Assembly (NCBI GenBank): GCA_018263005.1
Contig: JADFDH010000002.1
Location: forward strand, 491,934-535,360
Reading direction: 5' to 3'
From: Methanobacterium sp.
Lineage (GTDB): Archaea > Methanobacteriota > Methanobacteria > Methanobacteriales > Methanobacteriaceae
Length of the DNA: 43,427 bases
A program made the position numbers and the translations under genes. Positions within the stretch are counted from its first letter, which is position 1; each line of letters starts with the position of its first letter. Below, piece after piece: positions 26,016-35,725 of this stretch. A model generated the notes under the pieces. It was not told where the DNA came from, ran no database searches, and saw only the letters and a list, made by a program, of their open reading frames with translations.

Positions 26016-26294
26016 ATGAATAATATGTCAGAAAGAAAGGAAAAAAAAGGCCCTTACCCCGTAATCAACAAACTGGAATGTAAGGCATGTGAAAGATGCA
26101 TATTAGCTTGTAGAAAGGGACTTCTAAAAATGAGTGATGATGTAAATTCCAGAGGATACCACTATGTAATCTATGAGGGACATAGTTGCACAGGATGCGG
26201 AGACTGTTACTATACCTGTCCAGAACCCCTGGCCATTGAAGTTCACATACCAAAAAAGATCAAAATGGAAGATAAAAAAGAGGAGGAGAAATAG
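26016..26294 (+). CDS. vorC: 2-oxoisovalerate oxidoreductase, ferredoxin-like subunit
   Basis: This 92-residue protein has two [4Fe-4S] ferredoxin motifs: CKACERCILAC (near 23-33) and CTGCGDCYYTC (near 58-68). It is the delta-type subunit that wires the oxidoreductase to external ferredoxin. A second in-frame ATG at 26025 (MSERKEKKG) is an alternative start. It abuts the alpha-subunit gene with no gap; the SD for the latter lies in its last codons. The order ferredoxin, alpha, beta-gamma matches vorCBA of Methanothermobacter. Confidence 0.85.
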   Translation: MNNMSERKEKKGPYPVINKLECKACERCILACRKGLLKMSDDVNSRGYHYVIYEGHSCTGCGDCYYTCPEPLAIEVHIPKKIKMEDKKEEEK

Positions 26295-27356
26295 ATGGCC
26301 ACTCAACTAATTAAAGGAAATACCGCCGTAATAATCGGTGCCATGTACGCCGGATGTGACTGTTATTTCGGATACCCCATCACTCCAGCTACAGAAATCC
26401 TCCATGAAGCATCTAAATATTTTCCCATGGTTGGAAGGAAATTTGTACAGGCAGAATCAGAGGAAGCAGCTATAAACATGGTGTATGGAGCATCTGCCGC
26501 TGGGCACCGGGTTTTAACTGCATCTTCTGGGCCTGGTATCAGCCTGAAACAGGAAGGAATATCATTTTTAGCTGGTGCAGAGCTCCCATGTGTAATCATA
26601 GATGTAATGAGAGCAGGACCTGGATTGGGAAATATCGGACCGGAACAGTCGGATTACAATCAACTGGTAAAAGGGGGAGGCCATGGTAACTATAAAAATA
26701 TTGTTCTAGCTCCTAATTCTGTTCAGGAAATGTGTGATTTCACCTTTAAAGCCTTTGATATAGCAGATAAATACCGAAATCCCGTAATTATAATGGCTGA
26801 TGGGGTTCTGGGCCAGATGGTGGAACCATTAAACTTTCCAGAATTAGCAATCCAACCTTCAATCGATAATAGTTGGGCAGTCTGTGGAAACAAAGAAACC
26901 ATGGGAAACCTGGTAACCTCCATATTCCTTAACTTCGACCAGCTAGAGGATTTCAACTACCGAATACAGGAAAAATATGAAAAAATAAAAGAAGAAGTAG
27001 ACTACGAGGAATACCATATGGAAGATGCTGACATAATATTAGTAGCATATGGAATCAGTAGTAGGATAGCTAGGTCTGCAGTGGAACAGGCCAGAAGCCA
27101 TGGAATTAAAGCGGGGCTTTTCAGACCTAAAACTTTATTCCCCTTCCCCAAGAAACAGCTAAAAAAATATGCTGAAGAAAGGGACTGTCATTTCATATCG
27201 GTAGAAATGAGCAATGGACAGATGAAAGAAGACATAATATTATCCATAGGCTGCAGCCGACCGGTAGAACTGGTAAACCGCATGGGCGGGAATTTAATGG
27301 ATGTAGAAAGTATAATCAAAAAAATTAATGATATAAATGTAAAAAGAAGGGGGTGA
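26295..27356 (+). CDS. vorB: 2-oxoisovalerate oxidoreductase, alpha subunit
   Basis: This 353-residue protein has the 2-oxoacid motif YPITP at residues 27-31, QAESEEAAINMVYGAS (near 50-65) and a C-terminal transketolase-like domain (ILVAYGISSRIARSA, near 247). It forms the substrate and CoA pocket of the branched-chain 2-oxoacid:ferredoxin oxidoreductase. GGAGGAG lies 6 bases before ATG, inside the ferredoxin gene. The assignment to VOR rather than KOR rests on operon order and subunit fusion pattern, not on specific residues. Confidence 0.85.
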   Translation: MATQLIKGNTAVIIGAMYAGCDCYFGYPITPATEILHEASKYFPMVGRKFVQAESEEAAINMVYGASAAGHRVLTASSGPGISLKQEGISFLAGAELPCVIIDVMRAGPGLGNIGPEQSDYNQLVKGGGHGNYKNIVLAPNSVQEMCDFTFKAFDIADKYRNPVIIMADGVLGQMVEPLNFPELAIQPSIDNSWAVCGNKETMGNLVTSIFLNFDQLEDFNYRIQEKYEKIKEEVDYEEYHMEDADIILVAYGISSRIARSAVEQARSHGIKAGLFRPKTLFPFPKKQLKKYAEERDCHFISVEMSNGQMKEDIILSIGCSRPVELVNRMGGNLMDVESIIKKINDINVKRRG

Positions 27357-27361
27357 AACAC

Positions 27362-28870
27362 ATGGATCAGGAGAAAGAAAACAAATCATTCAATGAAGAA
27401 ATAATACATGGAGATAATAGTATAAATGAAAATATAGACATCACTGAGAGAATTATTGGCAAACCGAGATCCATGCTGAGTGAATTCCCCCGAAAAGGAG
27501 GAAACGCACCAACCGCCACCCATTATTGTCCTGGATGTGGACATGGAATACTGCATAAACTCATAGCAGAGGCCATTGACCAATTAGAAATCCAGGAACG
27601 CACCGTCATGACCAGTCCAGTGGGATGCGCCGTATTTGCATATTACTACTTCGACTGTGGTCATGTGCAGGTAGCCCACGGCAGAGCACCGGCGGTAGGA
27701 ACCGGACTATCCCGGGCAGAAGAAGATGCAGTGGTAATATTATACCAAGGAGATGGAGATCTAGCATCCATAGGTTTAAATGAAACAATACAAGCCGCAA
27801 ATCGTGGAGAAAAAATGGCGGTGTTCTTCATAAACAACACAGTATACGGGATGACAGGAGGGCAGATGGCACCCACCACACTATTAGGTGAGGTTACTGT
27901 GACCTGTCCAGAAGGAAGGGATCCCCGCTATACGGGATACCCCTTACACATGTGTGAACTACTGGATAACCTTGATGCCCCGGTTTATATTGAAAGGGTT
28001 TCACTTTCTGATCCATCACATATACGTAAAGCCAGAAAAGCAGTTCTTAAAGCTCTGAAAATACAGAAAGAAGGTAAAGGATACGCTTTTGTGGAGTTTT
28101 TATCTCCTTGCCCCACCAATCTGAGGATGGATGTGGAAGGAGTTCAGAAATTTTTAAATGAGGATATGCAGAGTGAATATCCACTGGCGACCTTCCGCGA
28201 TCGCAGTAAAGATGTTGAGCAACTATGCAGGGGAGAAAGCGATTTCTCAAGAGAATCTCTTGATCATATATTTGAAGTTGAAGGGGAGAAAACTCTGGAG
28301 GCAATGGATGATCATAAGTTTAAAACTAGGGTGGCAAAAATATCTGGATTCGGCGGACAGGGAGTAATGAGTATGGGCCTTACCCTGGCTCAGGCAGCAT
28401 ATAAGGCCCGCAGACATGTATCATTCTACCCGGCATATGGACCGGAACAACGAGGAGGTACATCAGATTGTACCGTGGTAATTTCAGGTGAAACAATCAG
28501 TTTACCGGTAGCAAACAAGTTAGACATATTAGTTGCTTTGAATGAACCGTCACTGGAAAAATTTGCCGATCAGGTAAAAAAAGAGGGTATAATCCTTTAT
28601 AATAGTGAGTTAGGGCAGTTTAAAGGGCCTGAACAAGTGAATACGATAGCAGTACCTGCTTTGAAAATAGCAAAAGAATATGGTGTGGTTAAAGCTTTAA
28701 ACACAGCTATGCTTGGTGTTATAATGGCAATAACCACAACAGGACTTTCTCGTGATGATTTCAGACACGCAATACAGGATACATTTGCCAAAAAACCTAA
28801 ACTGGTAGATCTTAATCTGGCTATACTGGAAGCAGGGGCCCGGTGGGCCAAAGAGAATCTGGACCTTTAA
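27362..28870 (+). CDS. vorA: 2-oxoisovalerate oxidoreductase, fused beta-gamma subunit
   Basis: The protein is about 502 residues. The beta part has CPGCGHG (near 54-60) and the TPP/Mg motif GDGDLASIG...NN...GMTGGQMAPT. From about residue 320 a gamma domain follows (ISGFGGQGVMSMG... YGPEQRGGTSDC). GTG 27353 overlaps the alpha-gene stop. I prefer ATG 27362, because GGGGGTG lies exactly 6 bases before it and the GTG is part of that SD. The beta-gamma fusion is the VOR layout in Methanobacteriales. With alpha and the ferredoxin subunit it interconverts branched 2-oxoacids and acyl-CoA plus CO2. Confidence 0.87.
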   Translation: MDQEKENKSFNEEIIHGDNSINENIDITERIIGKPRSMLSEFPRKGGNAPTATHYCPGCGHGILHKLIAEAIDQLEIQERTVMTSPVGCAVFAYYYFDCGHVQVAHGRAPAVGTGLSRAEEDAVVILYQGDGDLASIGLNETIQAANRGEKMAVFFINNTVYGMTGGQMAPTTLLGEVTVTCPEGRDPRYTGYPLHMCELLDNLDAPVYIERVSLSDPSHIRKARKAVLKALKIQKEGKGYAFVEFLSPCPTNLRMDVEGVQKFLNEDMQSEYPLATFRDRSKDVEQLCRGESDFSRESLDHIFEVEGEKTLEAMDDHKFKTRVAKISGFGGQGVMSMGLTLAQAAYKARRHVSFYPAYGPEQRGGTSDCTVVISGETISLPVANKLDILVALNEPSLEKFADQVKKEGIILYNSELGQFKGPEQVNTIAVPALKIAKEYGVVKALNTAMLGVIMAITTTGLSRDDFRHAIQDTFAKKPKLVDLNLAILEAGARWAKENLDL

Positions 28871-28954
28871 TTATTTTTTAATTAAAAAAAATTGGATGAA
28901 TTTATATGAATATTATTATTTCAGTGGTCTGACAAATAAAAAAGTGGTGAGAAT

Positions 28955-29659
28955 ATGGATTTCAAAAAACAATCAGATATTCTTAAAATGGTTTTAGGTC
29001 TTAAAAACGAACCATTAGCTATTTCATTTACCAATAAAAAAGTTTCAAGTGGTAAATATGAGAAAACATCTATTTGCAGAGCTTTGAAGTTATCAGCTGC
29101 AGGAGATTGTTTTATAATAGATGAAGACATGTCAACCTGTCCTGGAGGCAGCAGATACTGTGGTTTCAGTGGAGAAATCACTGGAGAAAAGAAAAGAAGA
29201 TTACAGGAATTTTTAACTAATGGCGAAAAATTAACCCATTCCATCGTATCCTTCGAAAGAATGTTAAAATTAAGCACTACTCCGCCGACAGGTATTGCAG
29301 ATCGGATAGTGATCTGTCCTCTGGAAAAAGCGGAGATTAGACCGGATATGATATTATTTTTATGCAACGGCGAACAGGCATGCAGAATTATAGCATTAGA
29401 TACTTATTGGGATGGTTTAAATCCTAAAGAACAGCTCATCGGTGCATTATGCCACACTGCAATATCATATACAATCTCAACAAGTAATACCAACATATCA
29501 CTTGGAGATTGGACAGCAAGGAGTCATCAGCAGTTTGAACCAGATATTGTTTTTGCATCTGTCCCTTATGAAAGAATGGATAATTTGATAGCAGCTATTC
29601 CACTATGTTCTGCTGGTGACGCTGCTTTTAATATGCCTGATGAATTCCAGTTGGATTAA
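28955..29659 (+). CDS. DUF169 family protein
   Basis: This 234-residue protein has several conserved cysteines (CRALKLSAAGDCF, CPGGSRYCGFSGE, CNGEQACRI, LCHTAISY). The pattern CPGG-x-x-x-C-G and the late LGDWTARS fit the DUF169 family common in methanogens and anaerobes, sometimes named ArCR. Cysteine content suggests a metal or redox role, but no activity is established. SD is GGTGA before ATG. It begins 84 bases after the VOR operon and a T-rich stretch, so it is probably a separate unit. Confidence 0.82.
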   Translation: MDFKKQSDILKMVLGLKNEPLAISFTNKKVSSGKYEKTSICRALKLSAAGDCFIIDEDMSTCPGGSRYCGFSGEITGEKKRRLQEFLTNGEKLTHSIVSFERMLKLSTTPPTGIADRIVICPLEKAEIRPDMILFLCNGEQACRIIALDTYWDGLNPKEQLIGALCHTAISYTISTSNTNISLGDWTARSHQQFEPDIVFASVPYERMDNLIAAIPLCSAGDAAFNMPDEFQLD

Positions 29660-29731
29660 TCCAGATAAAAGAAAGACACCATTAATTGTTTCATTTTCTA
29701 AAAATATAAATAAATTATAGACAGGTAAATC

Positions 29732-30511
29732 ATGAAAAAGATCCAGATTATATGTTGGAATGTCAATGGCATCAGGGCAGTGTACAGAAAAGGCTTCCGT
29801 GAATGGTTCTCAGAGACTAAACCAGACGTATTATGTATTCAAGAAACAAAAGCAACACCAAAACAATTCCCCACTCCCATTAGAAGAATCGATGATTATC
29901 ATACTTACTTTAACTCAGCAGAACGAAAGGGATACAGTGGAGTGGCTATGTTCACTAAAATAAAACCCGATAAAGTTGAAAATGGATTTGGTATAGGAGA
30001 ATTCGACAGGGAAGGACGTACTTTAATAGCAGATTACGGAGATTTTGTCCTATTTAACATATATTTCCCTAACGGAAAGATGTCACCGGAAAGACTGCAA
30101 TATAAGATGGATTTCTATGATGCATTCTTAGAATACGCAGATGAACTAAAAGAACAGGGCAAAAACATTGTAGTTTGTGGAGACATTAACACGGCTCATA
30201 AAGAAATAGATTTAGCACGTCCTAAACAAAATGAAAAGATTTCAGGATTTCTCCCTGAGGAAAGAGCATGGATTGATAAATTTTTAAGCCATGGATATGT
30301 GGACACTTTCCGTGAATTTAATAAAAAACCAGAACAATATAGTTGGTGGAGTTACCGTACTAGAGCACGGGAAAGAAATGTAGGATGGAGATTGGATTAT
30401 TTCTTTGTCAATAAAGAATTCATGAGCCAAGTGAAATTATCTTATATCCTTTCTGATGTGATGGGCTCTGACCATGCTCCTATTGGGCTGGATTTAGTAT
30501 ATGATAGATAA
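29732..30511 (+). CDS. xthA: Exodeoxyribonuclease III / AP endonuclease
   Basis: This 259-residue protein is an exonuclease III-type AP endonuclease of the EEP fold. Motifs in order: CWNVNGIRA (near 8), CIQETKA (near 35), YFPNG (near 112), CGDINTAHKEIDL (near 149), WRLDYFF (near 219) and SDHAPIGL (near 246). These supply the metal-binding Glu, catalytic Asp/Asn and His. It cuts DNA at abasic sites in base excision repair. The length is typical. It is 72 bases after DUF169 and 34 before GatD, possibly sharing a transcript. Confidence 0.93.
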   Translation: MKKIQIICWNVNGIRAVYRKGFREWFSETKPDVLCIQETKATPKQFPTPIRRIDDYHTYFNSAERKGYSGVAMFTKIKPDKVENGFGIGEFDREGRTLIADYGDFVLFNIYFPNGKMSPERLQYKMDFYDAFLEYADELKEQGKNIVVCGDINTAHKEIDLARPKQNEKISGFLPEERAWIDKFLSHGYVDTFREFNKKPEQYSWWSYRTRARERNVGWRLDYFFVNKEFMSQVKLSYILSDVMGSDHAPIGLDLVYDR

Positions 30512-30545
30512 TAAATAATTATCATAAATTTTTACAAGTGATTAA

Positions 30546-31862
30546 ATGAGTTATAGAGGATTATGTAAAGAATTTTTAGAATCATGCGGAGTATCCATTG
30601 GGGATACCGTATTAGTCAAGAAAAAAGACATTGAATACAGGGGAATGCTTTTAAATAGGTCTAAAGGTCTGGATGATATTCATTTGGTGCTTAAACTGGA
30701 TAATGGTTATAACATTGGGGTTGATATCACCGATATGCAGTTAATCCTACTGGAAAAAGGAGAAAAACCTAAAATAGAACTCCCTCCTTTGGAGGTGGAA
30801 AAAGACCCTGAAAAAATGGACATATCTATCATATCCACTGGGGGAACTGTTGCGTCCATAATCGACTACAAAACCGGTGCAGTACACCCAGCTTTCACTG
30901 CTGATGATCTCTTAAGGGCCAATCCAGAATTAGTAAATCTGGCCAATATCCAAGGAGAAGCTATTTTAAACATCCTCAGCGAAAACATGAAACCTGAGTA
31001 CTGGATAAAAACAGCCAGATCAGTAGCTGATGAAATAAATGAGGGATCAGATGGGGTTATACTGGCACATGGTACTGATACCATGCATTACACCTCAGCA
31101 GCGTTGAGTTTCATTCTTAAGACACCGGTACCGGTTGTAATAACCGGAGCCCAGAGGAGTTCAGATCGACCATCATCAGATGCATTTTTAAACCTTATGA
31201 TGTCGGTTACCGCTGCTAAATCTGATTTAGCTGAAGTAATGGTTTGCATGCATGCTACAGAAAATGATTCCTATGGTTTCCTACACCATGGTACCAAAGT
31301 ACGTAAAATGCACACATCCCGACGAGATACTTTCCGCAGTATCAACACCCAACCACTGGCCAGGATAGAAAATGGTAAAATTAAGATTCTAGATAAAAAT
31401 AGAGGATATAATAAGCGGAGAGAAGAAGGATCTTTGGAAATAAATGATGATCTGGAACCAAAAGTAGCACTAATTAAAAGTTTCCCTGGAATCTCTCCAG
31501 AAATAATCCATTACCACCTGGATAAAGGATATCGAGGTCTGGTTTTAGAGGGCACAGGATTAGGCCACGTACCCGAGGATATAATACCTGCACTGGAGCG
31601 GGCATATGATATTAAAGTACCGGTAGTAATGACTTCCCAATGCCTATATGGCAGAGTGAATATGAATGTATACAGCACCGGCCGTAAATTGGTGGCATCA
31701 GGAGTGATCTCAGCCAGGGATATGCTACCAGAAACAGCATATGTTAAATTAATCTGGACATTGGGTCAAACAGAAGATATAAAAGAAATAAAGAGGATCA
31801 TGCAGACCAACCTGAAGGGCGAAATTGAGGAAAAAACATCCCAAGAATATTTTTTAATCTAA
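30546..31862 (+). CDS. gatD: Glu-tRNA(Gln) amidotransferase subunit D
   Basis: This 438-residue protein has an N-terminal SH3-like domain (about 1-75) and an asparaginase-type amidase domain (about 90-425). The active-site threonines are in STGGTVAS (97-104) and AHGTDTMHY. It releases ammonia from glutamine (or asparagine) for GatE, which converts Glu-tRNA(Gln) to Gln-tRNA(Gln); GatDE is archaea-specific. SD GTGAT precedes ATG. GatE follows after 13 bases. Confidence 0.96.
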   Translation: MSYRGLCKEFLESCGVSIGDTVLVKKKDIEYRGMLLNRSKGLDDIHLVLKLDNGYNIGVDITDMQLILLEKGEKPKIELPPLEVEKDPEKMDISIISTGGTVASIIDYKTGAVHPAFTADDLLRANPELVNLANIQGEAILNILSENMKPEYWIKTARSVADEINEGSDGVILAHGTDTMHYTSAALSFILKTPVPVVITGAQRSSDRPSSDAFLNLMMSVTAAKSDLAEVMVCMHATENDSYGFLHHGTKVRKMHTSRRDTFRSINTQPLARIENGKIKILDKNRGYNKRREEGSLEINDDLEPKVALIKSFPGISPEIIHYHLDKGYRGLVLEGTGLGHVPEDIIPALERAYDIKVPVVMTSQCLYGRVNMNVYSTGRKLVASGVISARDMLPETAYVKLIWTLGQTEDIKEIKRIMQTNLKGEIEEKTSQEYFLI

Positions 31863-31875
31863 AAATGGTGAAAAC

Positions 31876-33744
31876 ATGGACTACGGAAAACTAGGTCTTA
31901 AAATGGGTTTAGAGATACATCAACAGCTTAACACTGAACACAAACTTTTCTGCCCCTGTGAATGTAACCTCACCGATAAAAAACCAGATAAAATGATTCT
32001 AAGGAATTTAAGGCCCACCCAGAGTGAACTTGGTAAAATTGATCGGGCTGCCTTTGAGGAAAGCCGACGTAAACTACAATTTCTTTATGACTCATACGAC
32101 CAGCACACCTGTTTGGTGGAGACCGATGAGGAACCACCACATCCGCTAAATCCGGAAGCACTGGAGGTATCTTTAATTCTGGCCTCACTGATGAATATGA
32201 AGGTGGTTGATGAGTTTCACACCATGAGAAAACAGGTTATCGATGGAAGTAACACAGGAGGGTTTCAAAGAACCGGCCTGGTGGCCACCGACGGATTCCT
32301 GGAAACTGCTGAGGGGAAAGTAACCATAGAAAACCTGTGCCTGGAAGAAGACGCAGCAAGAAGAATTGGCCAAAAAAAGAATCAAACCGTCTTTAGACTG
32401 GACCGTCTGGGGATTCCTTTGGTGGAAATAACCACCGATCCATCCATCAAACATCCAGAGCAGGTGAGGGATGTGGCTTATCAAATCGGACAGGTACTGC
32501 GCAGCACTAAAGTTAAAAGAGGATTAGGCACTATACGCCAGGATTTAAATATATCCATAAAGGAAGGTGCTCGGGTAGAGATAAAAGGGGTTCAAGATCT
32601 TGATTTGATGCCTAAAATGGTTGAAAATGAGGTTAAAAGACAGATCAACCTCTTGAAGATTAAAGATGATCTCAAGGAGAAGGAAGCTGAAGTTGAAGAT
32701 GAAATTTTAGATGTAGGGGAACTATTCAAAGAAACAGAATCTAAAATAATTTCCAATGCCCTAAAAAAAGGGAAAAAAATCTTAGTAATTAAACTAAAAG
32801 GATTTTCAGGCATATTAGGAAGAGAAATACAGCCGGGTAGAAGATTCGGAACTGAACTGGCAGGATATGCTAAGAAAATGGGAGTTGGAGGAATATTCCA
32901 CACCGACGAACTCCCTGCCTATGGAATAACATCAGATGAAGTCGAAAATCTTTTAAATTATATAAAAGCATCAGAAAATGATTTGTTTGTATTAGTGGCT
33001 GATGAAGAAGAAAAAGCACGAAATGCACTAATGGAAGTGGAGAGAAGAGCTAGAATGGCATTGAGAGGTGTTCCTGAAGAAACTAGGAAGGCCTTGGAAG
33101 ATGGAAACTCGGAATATCTACGTCCCCTGCCCACTGCTAGTCGGATGTATGTGGAAACAGATATACCAGCCATAGGAATTTCTGCGGTTTATCTTAATGA
33201 TATTCAATCAAACCTCCCCGAGCTTCCTCAAGAGAAAAAACAAAGAATTATGAAAAAATATGGTCTAAGTGAAGACTTAGCCACTCAGTTAGTTCGAAAT
33301 GATAAGGTAGATATATTTGAAAAACTCAAATCCGAGTATAAAGTTGATCCCACCGTAATTGCCTCTACACTGGCATATACCATAATAGAACTAAGGAGAG
33401 AAGGCTTAAATATTAATCTACTCAGCCTTGAAGTACTAGGTGATACCTTCAGCCTGATTGAAAATGACACCATCCCAACAGCAGCAGTATCAGATATACT
33501 GAGAAGTGTAGCTCAACATGGATGCACCCCTAGGGAGGCCGCAGAGAAAGAAGGTCTGAAAAAATTAAAAGAAAGTGAAATACAGGCCATTATTGATGAG
33601 CTAGTCCAGGAAAATCAGGAACTCATTAAGGAAAGGGGTAGGGGAGCTATGGGTCCTTTAATGGGTAAAGCAATGGGAAAATTCCAAGGTAAAGCTGATG
33701 GAAAACTGGTGAATAAACTTTTAAGGGAAAAAATAGATAATTGA
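31876..33744 (+). CDS. gatE: Glu-tRNA(Gln) amidotransferase subunit E
   Basis: This 622-residue protein is the kinase/transamidase partner of GatD. It has a GatB-like cradle (GLKMGLEIHQQLNT at the N terminus; LVEITTDPSI near 176; GLGTIRQDLNISI near 216). An AspRS-like insertion (about 270-410) marks GatE and not GatB. A helical YqeY-like tail ends in GPLMGKAMGKFQGKADG, which contacts tRNA. GGTG lies 5 bases before ATG. Confidence 0.96.
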   Translation: MDYGKLGLKMGLEIHQQLNTEHKLFCPCECNLTDKKPDKMILRNLRPTQSELGKIDRAAFEESRRKLQFLYDSYDQHTCLVETDEEPPHPLNPEALEVSLILASLMNMKVVDEFHTMRKQVIDGSNTGGFQRTGLVATDGFLETAEGKVTIENLCLEEDAARRIGQKKNQTVFRLDRLGIPLVEITTDPSIKHPEQVRDVAYQIGQVLRSTKVKRGLGTIRQDLNISIKEGARVEIKGVQDLDLMPKMVENEVKRQINLLKIKDDLKEKEAEVEDEILDVGELFKETESKIISNALKKGKKILVIKLKGFSGILGREIQPGRRFGTELAGYAKKMGVGGIFHTDELPAYGITSDEVENLLNYIKASENDLFVLVADEEEKARNALMEVERRARMALRGVPEETRKALEDGNSEYLRPLPTASRMYVETDIPAIGISAVYLNDIQSNLPELPQEKKQRIMKKYGLSEDLATQLVRNDKVDIFEKLKSEYKVDPTVIASTLAYTIIELRREGLNINLLSLEVLGDTFSLIENDTIPTAAVSDILRSVAQHGCTPREAAEKEGLKKLKESEIQAIIDELVQENQELIKERGRGAMGPLMGKAMGKFQGKADGKLVNKLLREKIDN

Positions 33745-33766
33745 TCAATATCTGAGAAAGTATAAG

Positions 33767-34693
33767 ATGACAATGGACGAATATGATGTAATAATAATTG
33801 GTTCAGGACCTGCAGGTCTAACTGCAGCTCTTTATTCGGGTAGGCAAAGTCTCAAGACCCTGGTGCTAGAGAAGTCTCTCATAGGGGGTTTGGGGGCAAC
33901 AGTTCCCCGAATGGAAAACTATCCTGGATTTGAACAGATCGCCGGTAAACAACTCATTGAACTTATGAAGAGACAAACGCTAAAATATGCGGAGATCAAA
34001 GACCAGGAAAACGTGGAACGAATAGCATATGAAAATAATGGGGAAAATATAACCATACACACCTCAAAAAACACTTATAAAACCAGATCAGTGATCATTG
34101 CCACGGGAAGCAAGCACCGAGAACTGGATGTGCCTGGAGAAAAAGAATTTCTGGGAAGAGGAGTGGCCTACTGTGCTACTTGCGACGGACCATTATTCGT
34201 GGGCCGTAAAATAATAGTGGTAGGAGGGGGGAACAGCGCCGTACAGGAAGCCGTCTATTTACACGATATTGGTGTATTAACTGCATTAGTACATAGAAGG
34301 GAAAATTTAAGGGCAGAACCATACCTACAAAGTCTCTTGAAAGAGAATGAGATACCATTGATATGGAATTCCACTGTAGAAGAGATCAAAGGTGATATGA
34401 CGGTTCAAAGTGTTGTATTATACAACCATAAAACCGGAGAAGAAAAAGAACTACCCATAGAAGGAGTTTTCATTGCTATAGGAGATATGCCTTATAATCA
34501 ACTAGCAGCAGATCTGGGAGTGGATCTGAATGTTGGAGGTTTCATAATAACCGATAAAAGCCAGAGAACTAATATGCCCCTGATTTATGCAGCGGGAGAT
34601 ATAACCGATGGGGTGAATCAGTGGGTGGTAGCCTGTTCAGAAGGAGCCATAGCTGCCCTATCCGCACATGAAGACCTGCAGATGAGGAAGTAA
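33767..34693 (+). CDS. trxB: Thioredoxin-disulfide reductase
   Basis: This 308-residue flavoprotein has the FAD motif GSGPAGL (near 12-18), the redox-active pair C136-A-T-C139, the second dinucleotide motif VGGGNSA, and the FAD-closing AAGDITD (near 274). It reduces thioredoxin-like proteins. Some methanogen members use reduced F420 instead of NADPH. The second motif is followed by HRRENLRA here; donor choice cannot be decided by eye. ATG 33767 and ATG 33773 are both possible starts. It follows GatE by 22 bases. Confidence 0.93.
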   Translation: MTMDEYDVIIIGSGPAGLTAALYSGRQSLKTLVLEKSLIGGLGATVPRMENYPGFEQIAGKQLIELMKRQTLKYAEIKDQENVERIAYENNGENITIHTSKNTYKTRSVIIATGSKHRELDVPGEKEFLGRGVAYCATCDGPLFVGRKIIVVGGGNSAVQEAVYLHDIGVLTALVHRRENLRAEPYLQSLLKENEIPLIWNSTVEEIKGDMTVQSVVLYNHKTGEEKELPIEGVFIAIGDMPYNQLAADLGVDLNVGGFIITDKSQRTNMPLIYAAGDITDGVNQWVVACSEGAIAALSAHEDLQMRK

Positions 34694-34710
34694 TTTTTTT
34701 TTTGATTAAC

Positions 34711-35550
34711 ATGTTCCAAGTTAGATTCGGACCAGCTGGAAGGCCATTGGGCTACAATGGTGCTACGGAACTTGCCTGTGATTATATTAGGGAAATAGGT
34801 TTGGATGCCTATGAGTATCAGGCTACTTATGGGGTGAAGATAAAGAAACAATCGGCTTTAAAGCTTAAGGAGAATTCCCAGAAGAATGATGTTCTTGTTT
34901 CTATGCACGCTCCCTATTACATAAATTTATCCTCTAATAAGGATGATGTAGTGGAGAGATCAATTGAAAGACTGGTTCAGTCAGCTAGAGCTGCCGAATG
35001 GATAGGTGCTTATCGGATAGTGTTTCATCCTGGATTTTACACGAAATACAGTCCAGATGAAGCTATGGGTCGTTGTCAAAAGGCTATTAATATATTGGAG
35101 GGGCAGCTGTCCTCTAAGGGGATCAAAGATTATACTTTTGCACCGGAAACCACTGGTAAAAAATCACAGCTTGGTAGTCTGGATGAGATTATAAAGATCT
35201 GCGAGGTCAATGATAATTTCGCCCCTACAGTGGATTTTGCGCATTTATACGCCCGATCAATAGGTGGAATAAAAGATCAGGATGATTACAGCCGAATATT
35301 TTCTAAATTAGAAGATGAACTAGGAATTAAAACGTTGCACTGCCATTTCACCCGTATTGAATACACAGATAAAGGAGAAAAAAGGCATCATACTCTCAGG
35401 GAGAGAAATTACGGACCGCCATTAAAACCATTATTAAAGGAGATCATTGAACGTGGATGGAATGTGAACATGATCTGCGAAACTCCGTTCCGTGATGAGG
35501 ATGCACTTCTCATAAAGGATGATTACCAATTGATATTAAATCAAAAGTAA
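34711..35550 (+). CDS. Endonuclease IV / xylose isomerase-like TIM-barrel protein
   Basis: The protein is 279 residues from ATG 34711; TTG 34702 in frame is an alternative. Neither has a clear SD, and a T-run terminator-like stretch lies just upstream (34695-34703). Metal-ligand segments of the endonuclease IV fold are visible: SMHAPYYINL, RIVFHPGFY, FAPETTGK, TVDFAHLYAR, LHCHFTR and MICETPF. It could cleave abasic DNA or act on a sugar phosphate; the His and Glu positions match Nfo-like proteins. Confidence 0.82.
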   Translation: MFQVRFGPAGRPLGYNGATELACDYIREIGLDAYEYQATYGVKIKKQSALKLKENSQKNDVLVSMHAPYYINLSSNKDDVVERSIERLVQSARAAEWIGAYRIVFHPGFYTKYSPDEAMGRCQKAINILEGQLSSKGIKDYTFAPETTGKKSQLGSLDEIIKICEVNDNFAPTVDFAHLYARSIGGIKDQDDYSRIFSKLEDELGIKTLHCHFTRIEYTDKGEKRHHTLRERNYGPPLKPLLKEIIERGWNVNMICETPFRDEDALLIKDDYQLILNQK

Positions 35551-35725
35551 TTTTTTTATTTAAGTTAATTTTCTATAATGTAGTATAATAATACACTCAC
35601 AAAGTCTGGGAGTCCTTGAAAATACACATAAAAATATTTATTTATTGTTAATATCTACCAACAAAAAGGTTAACTGTATTTATTAGTAATCATAATTTAA
35701 TAATATAGTAGGAGGTGTTATATCG

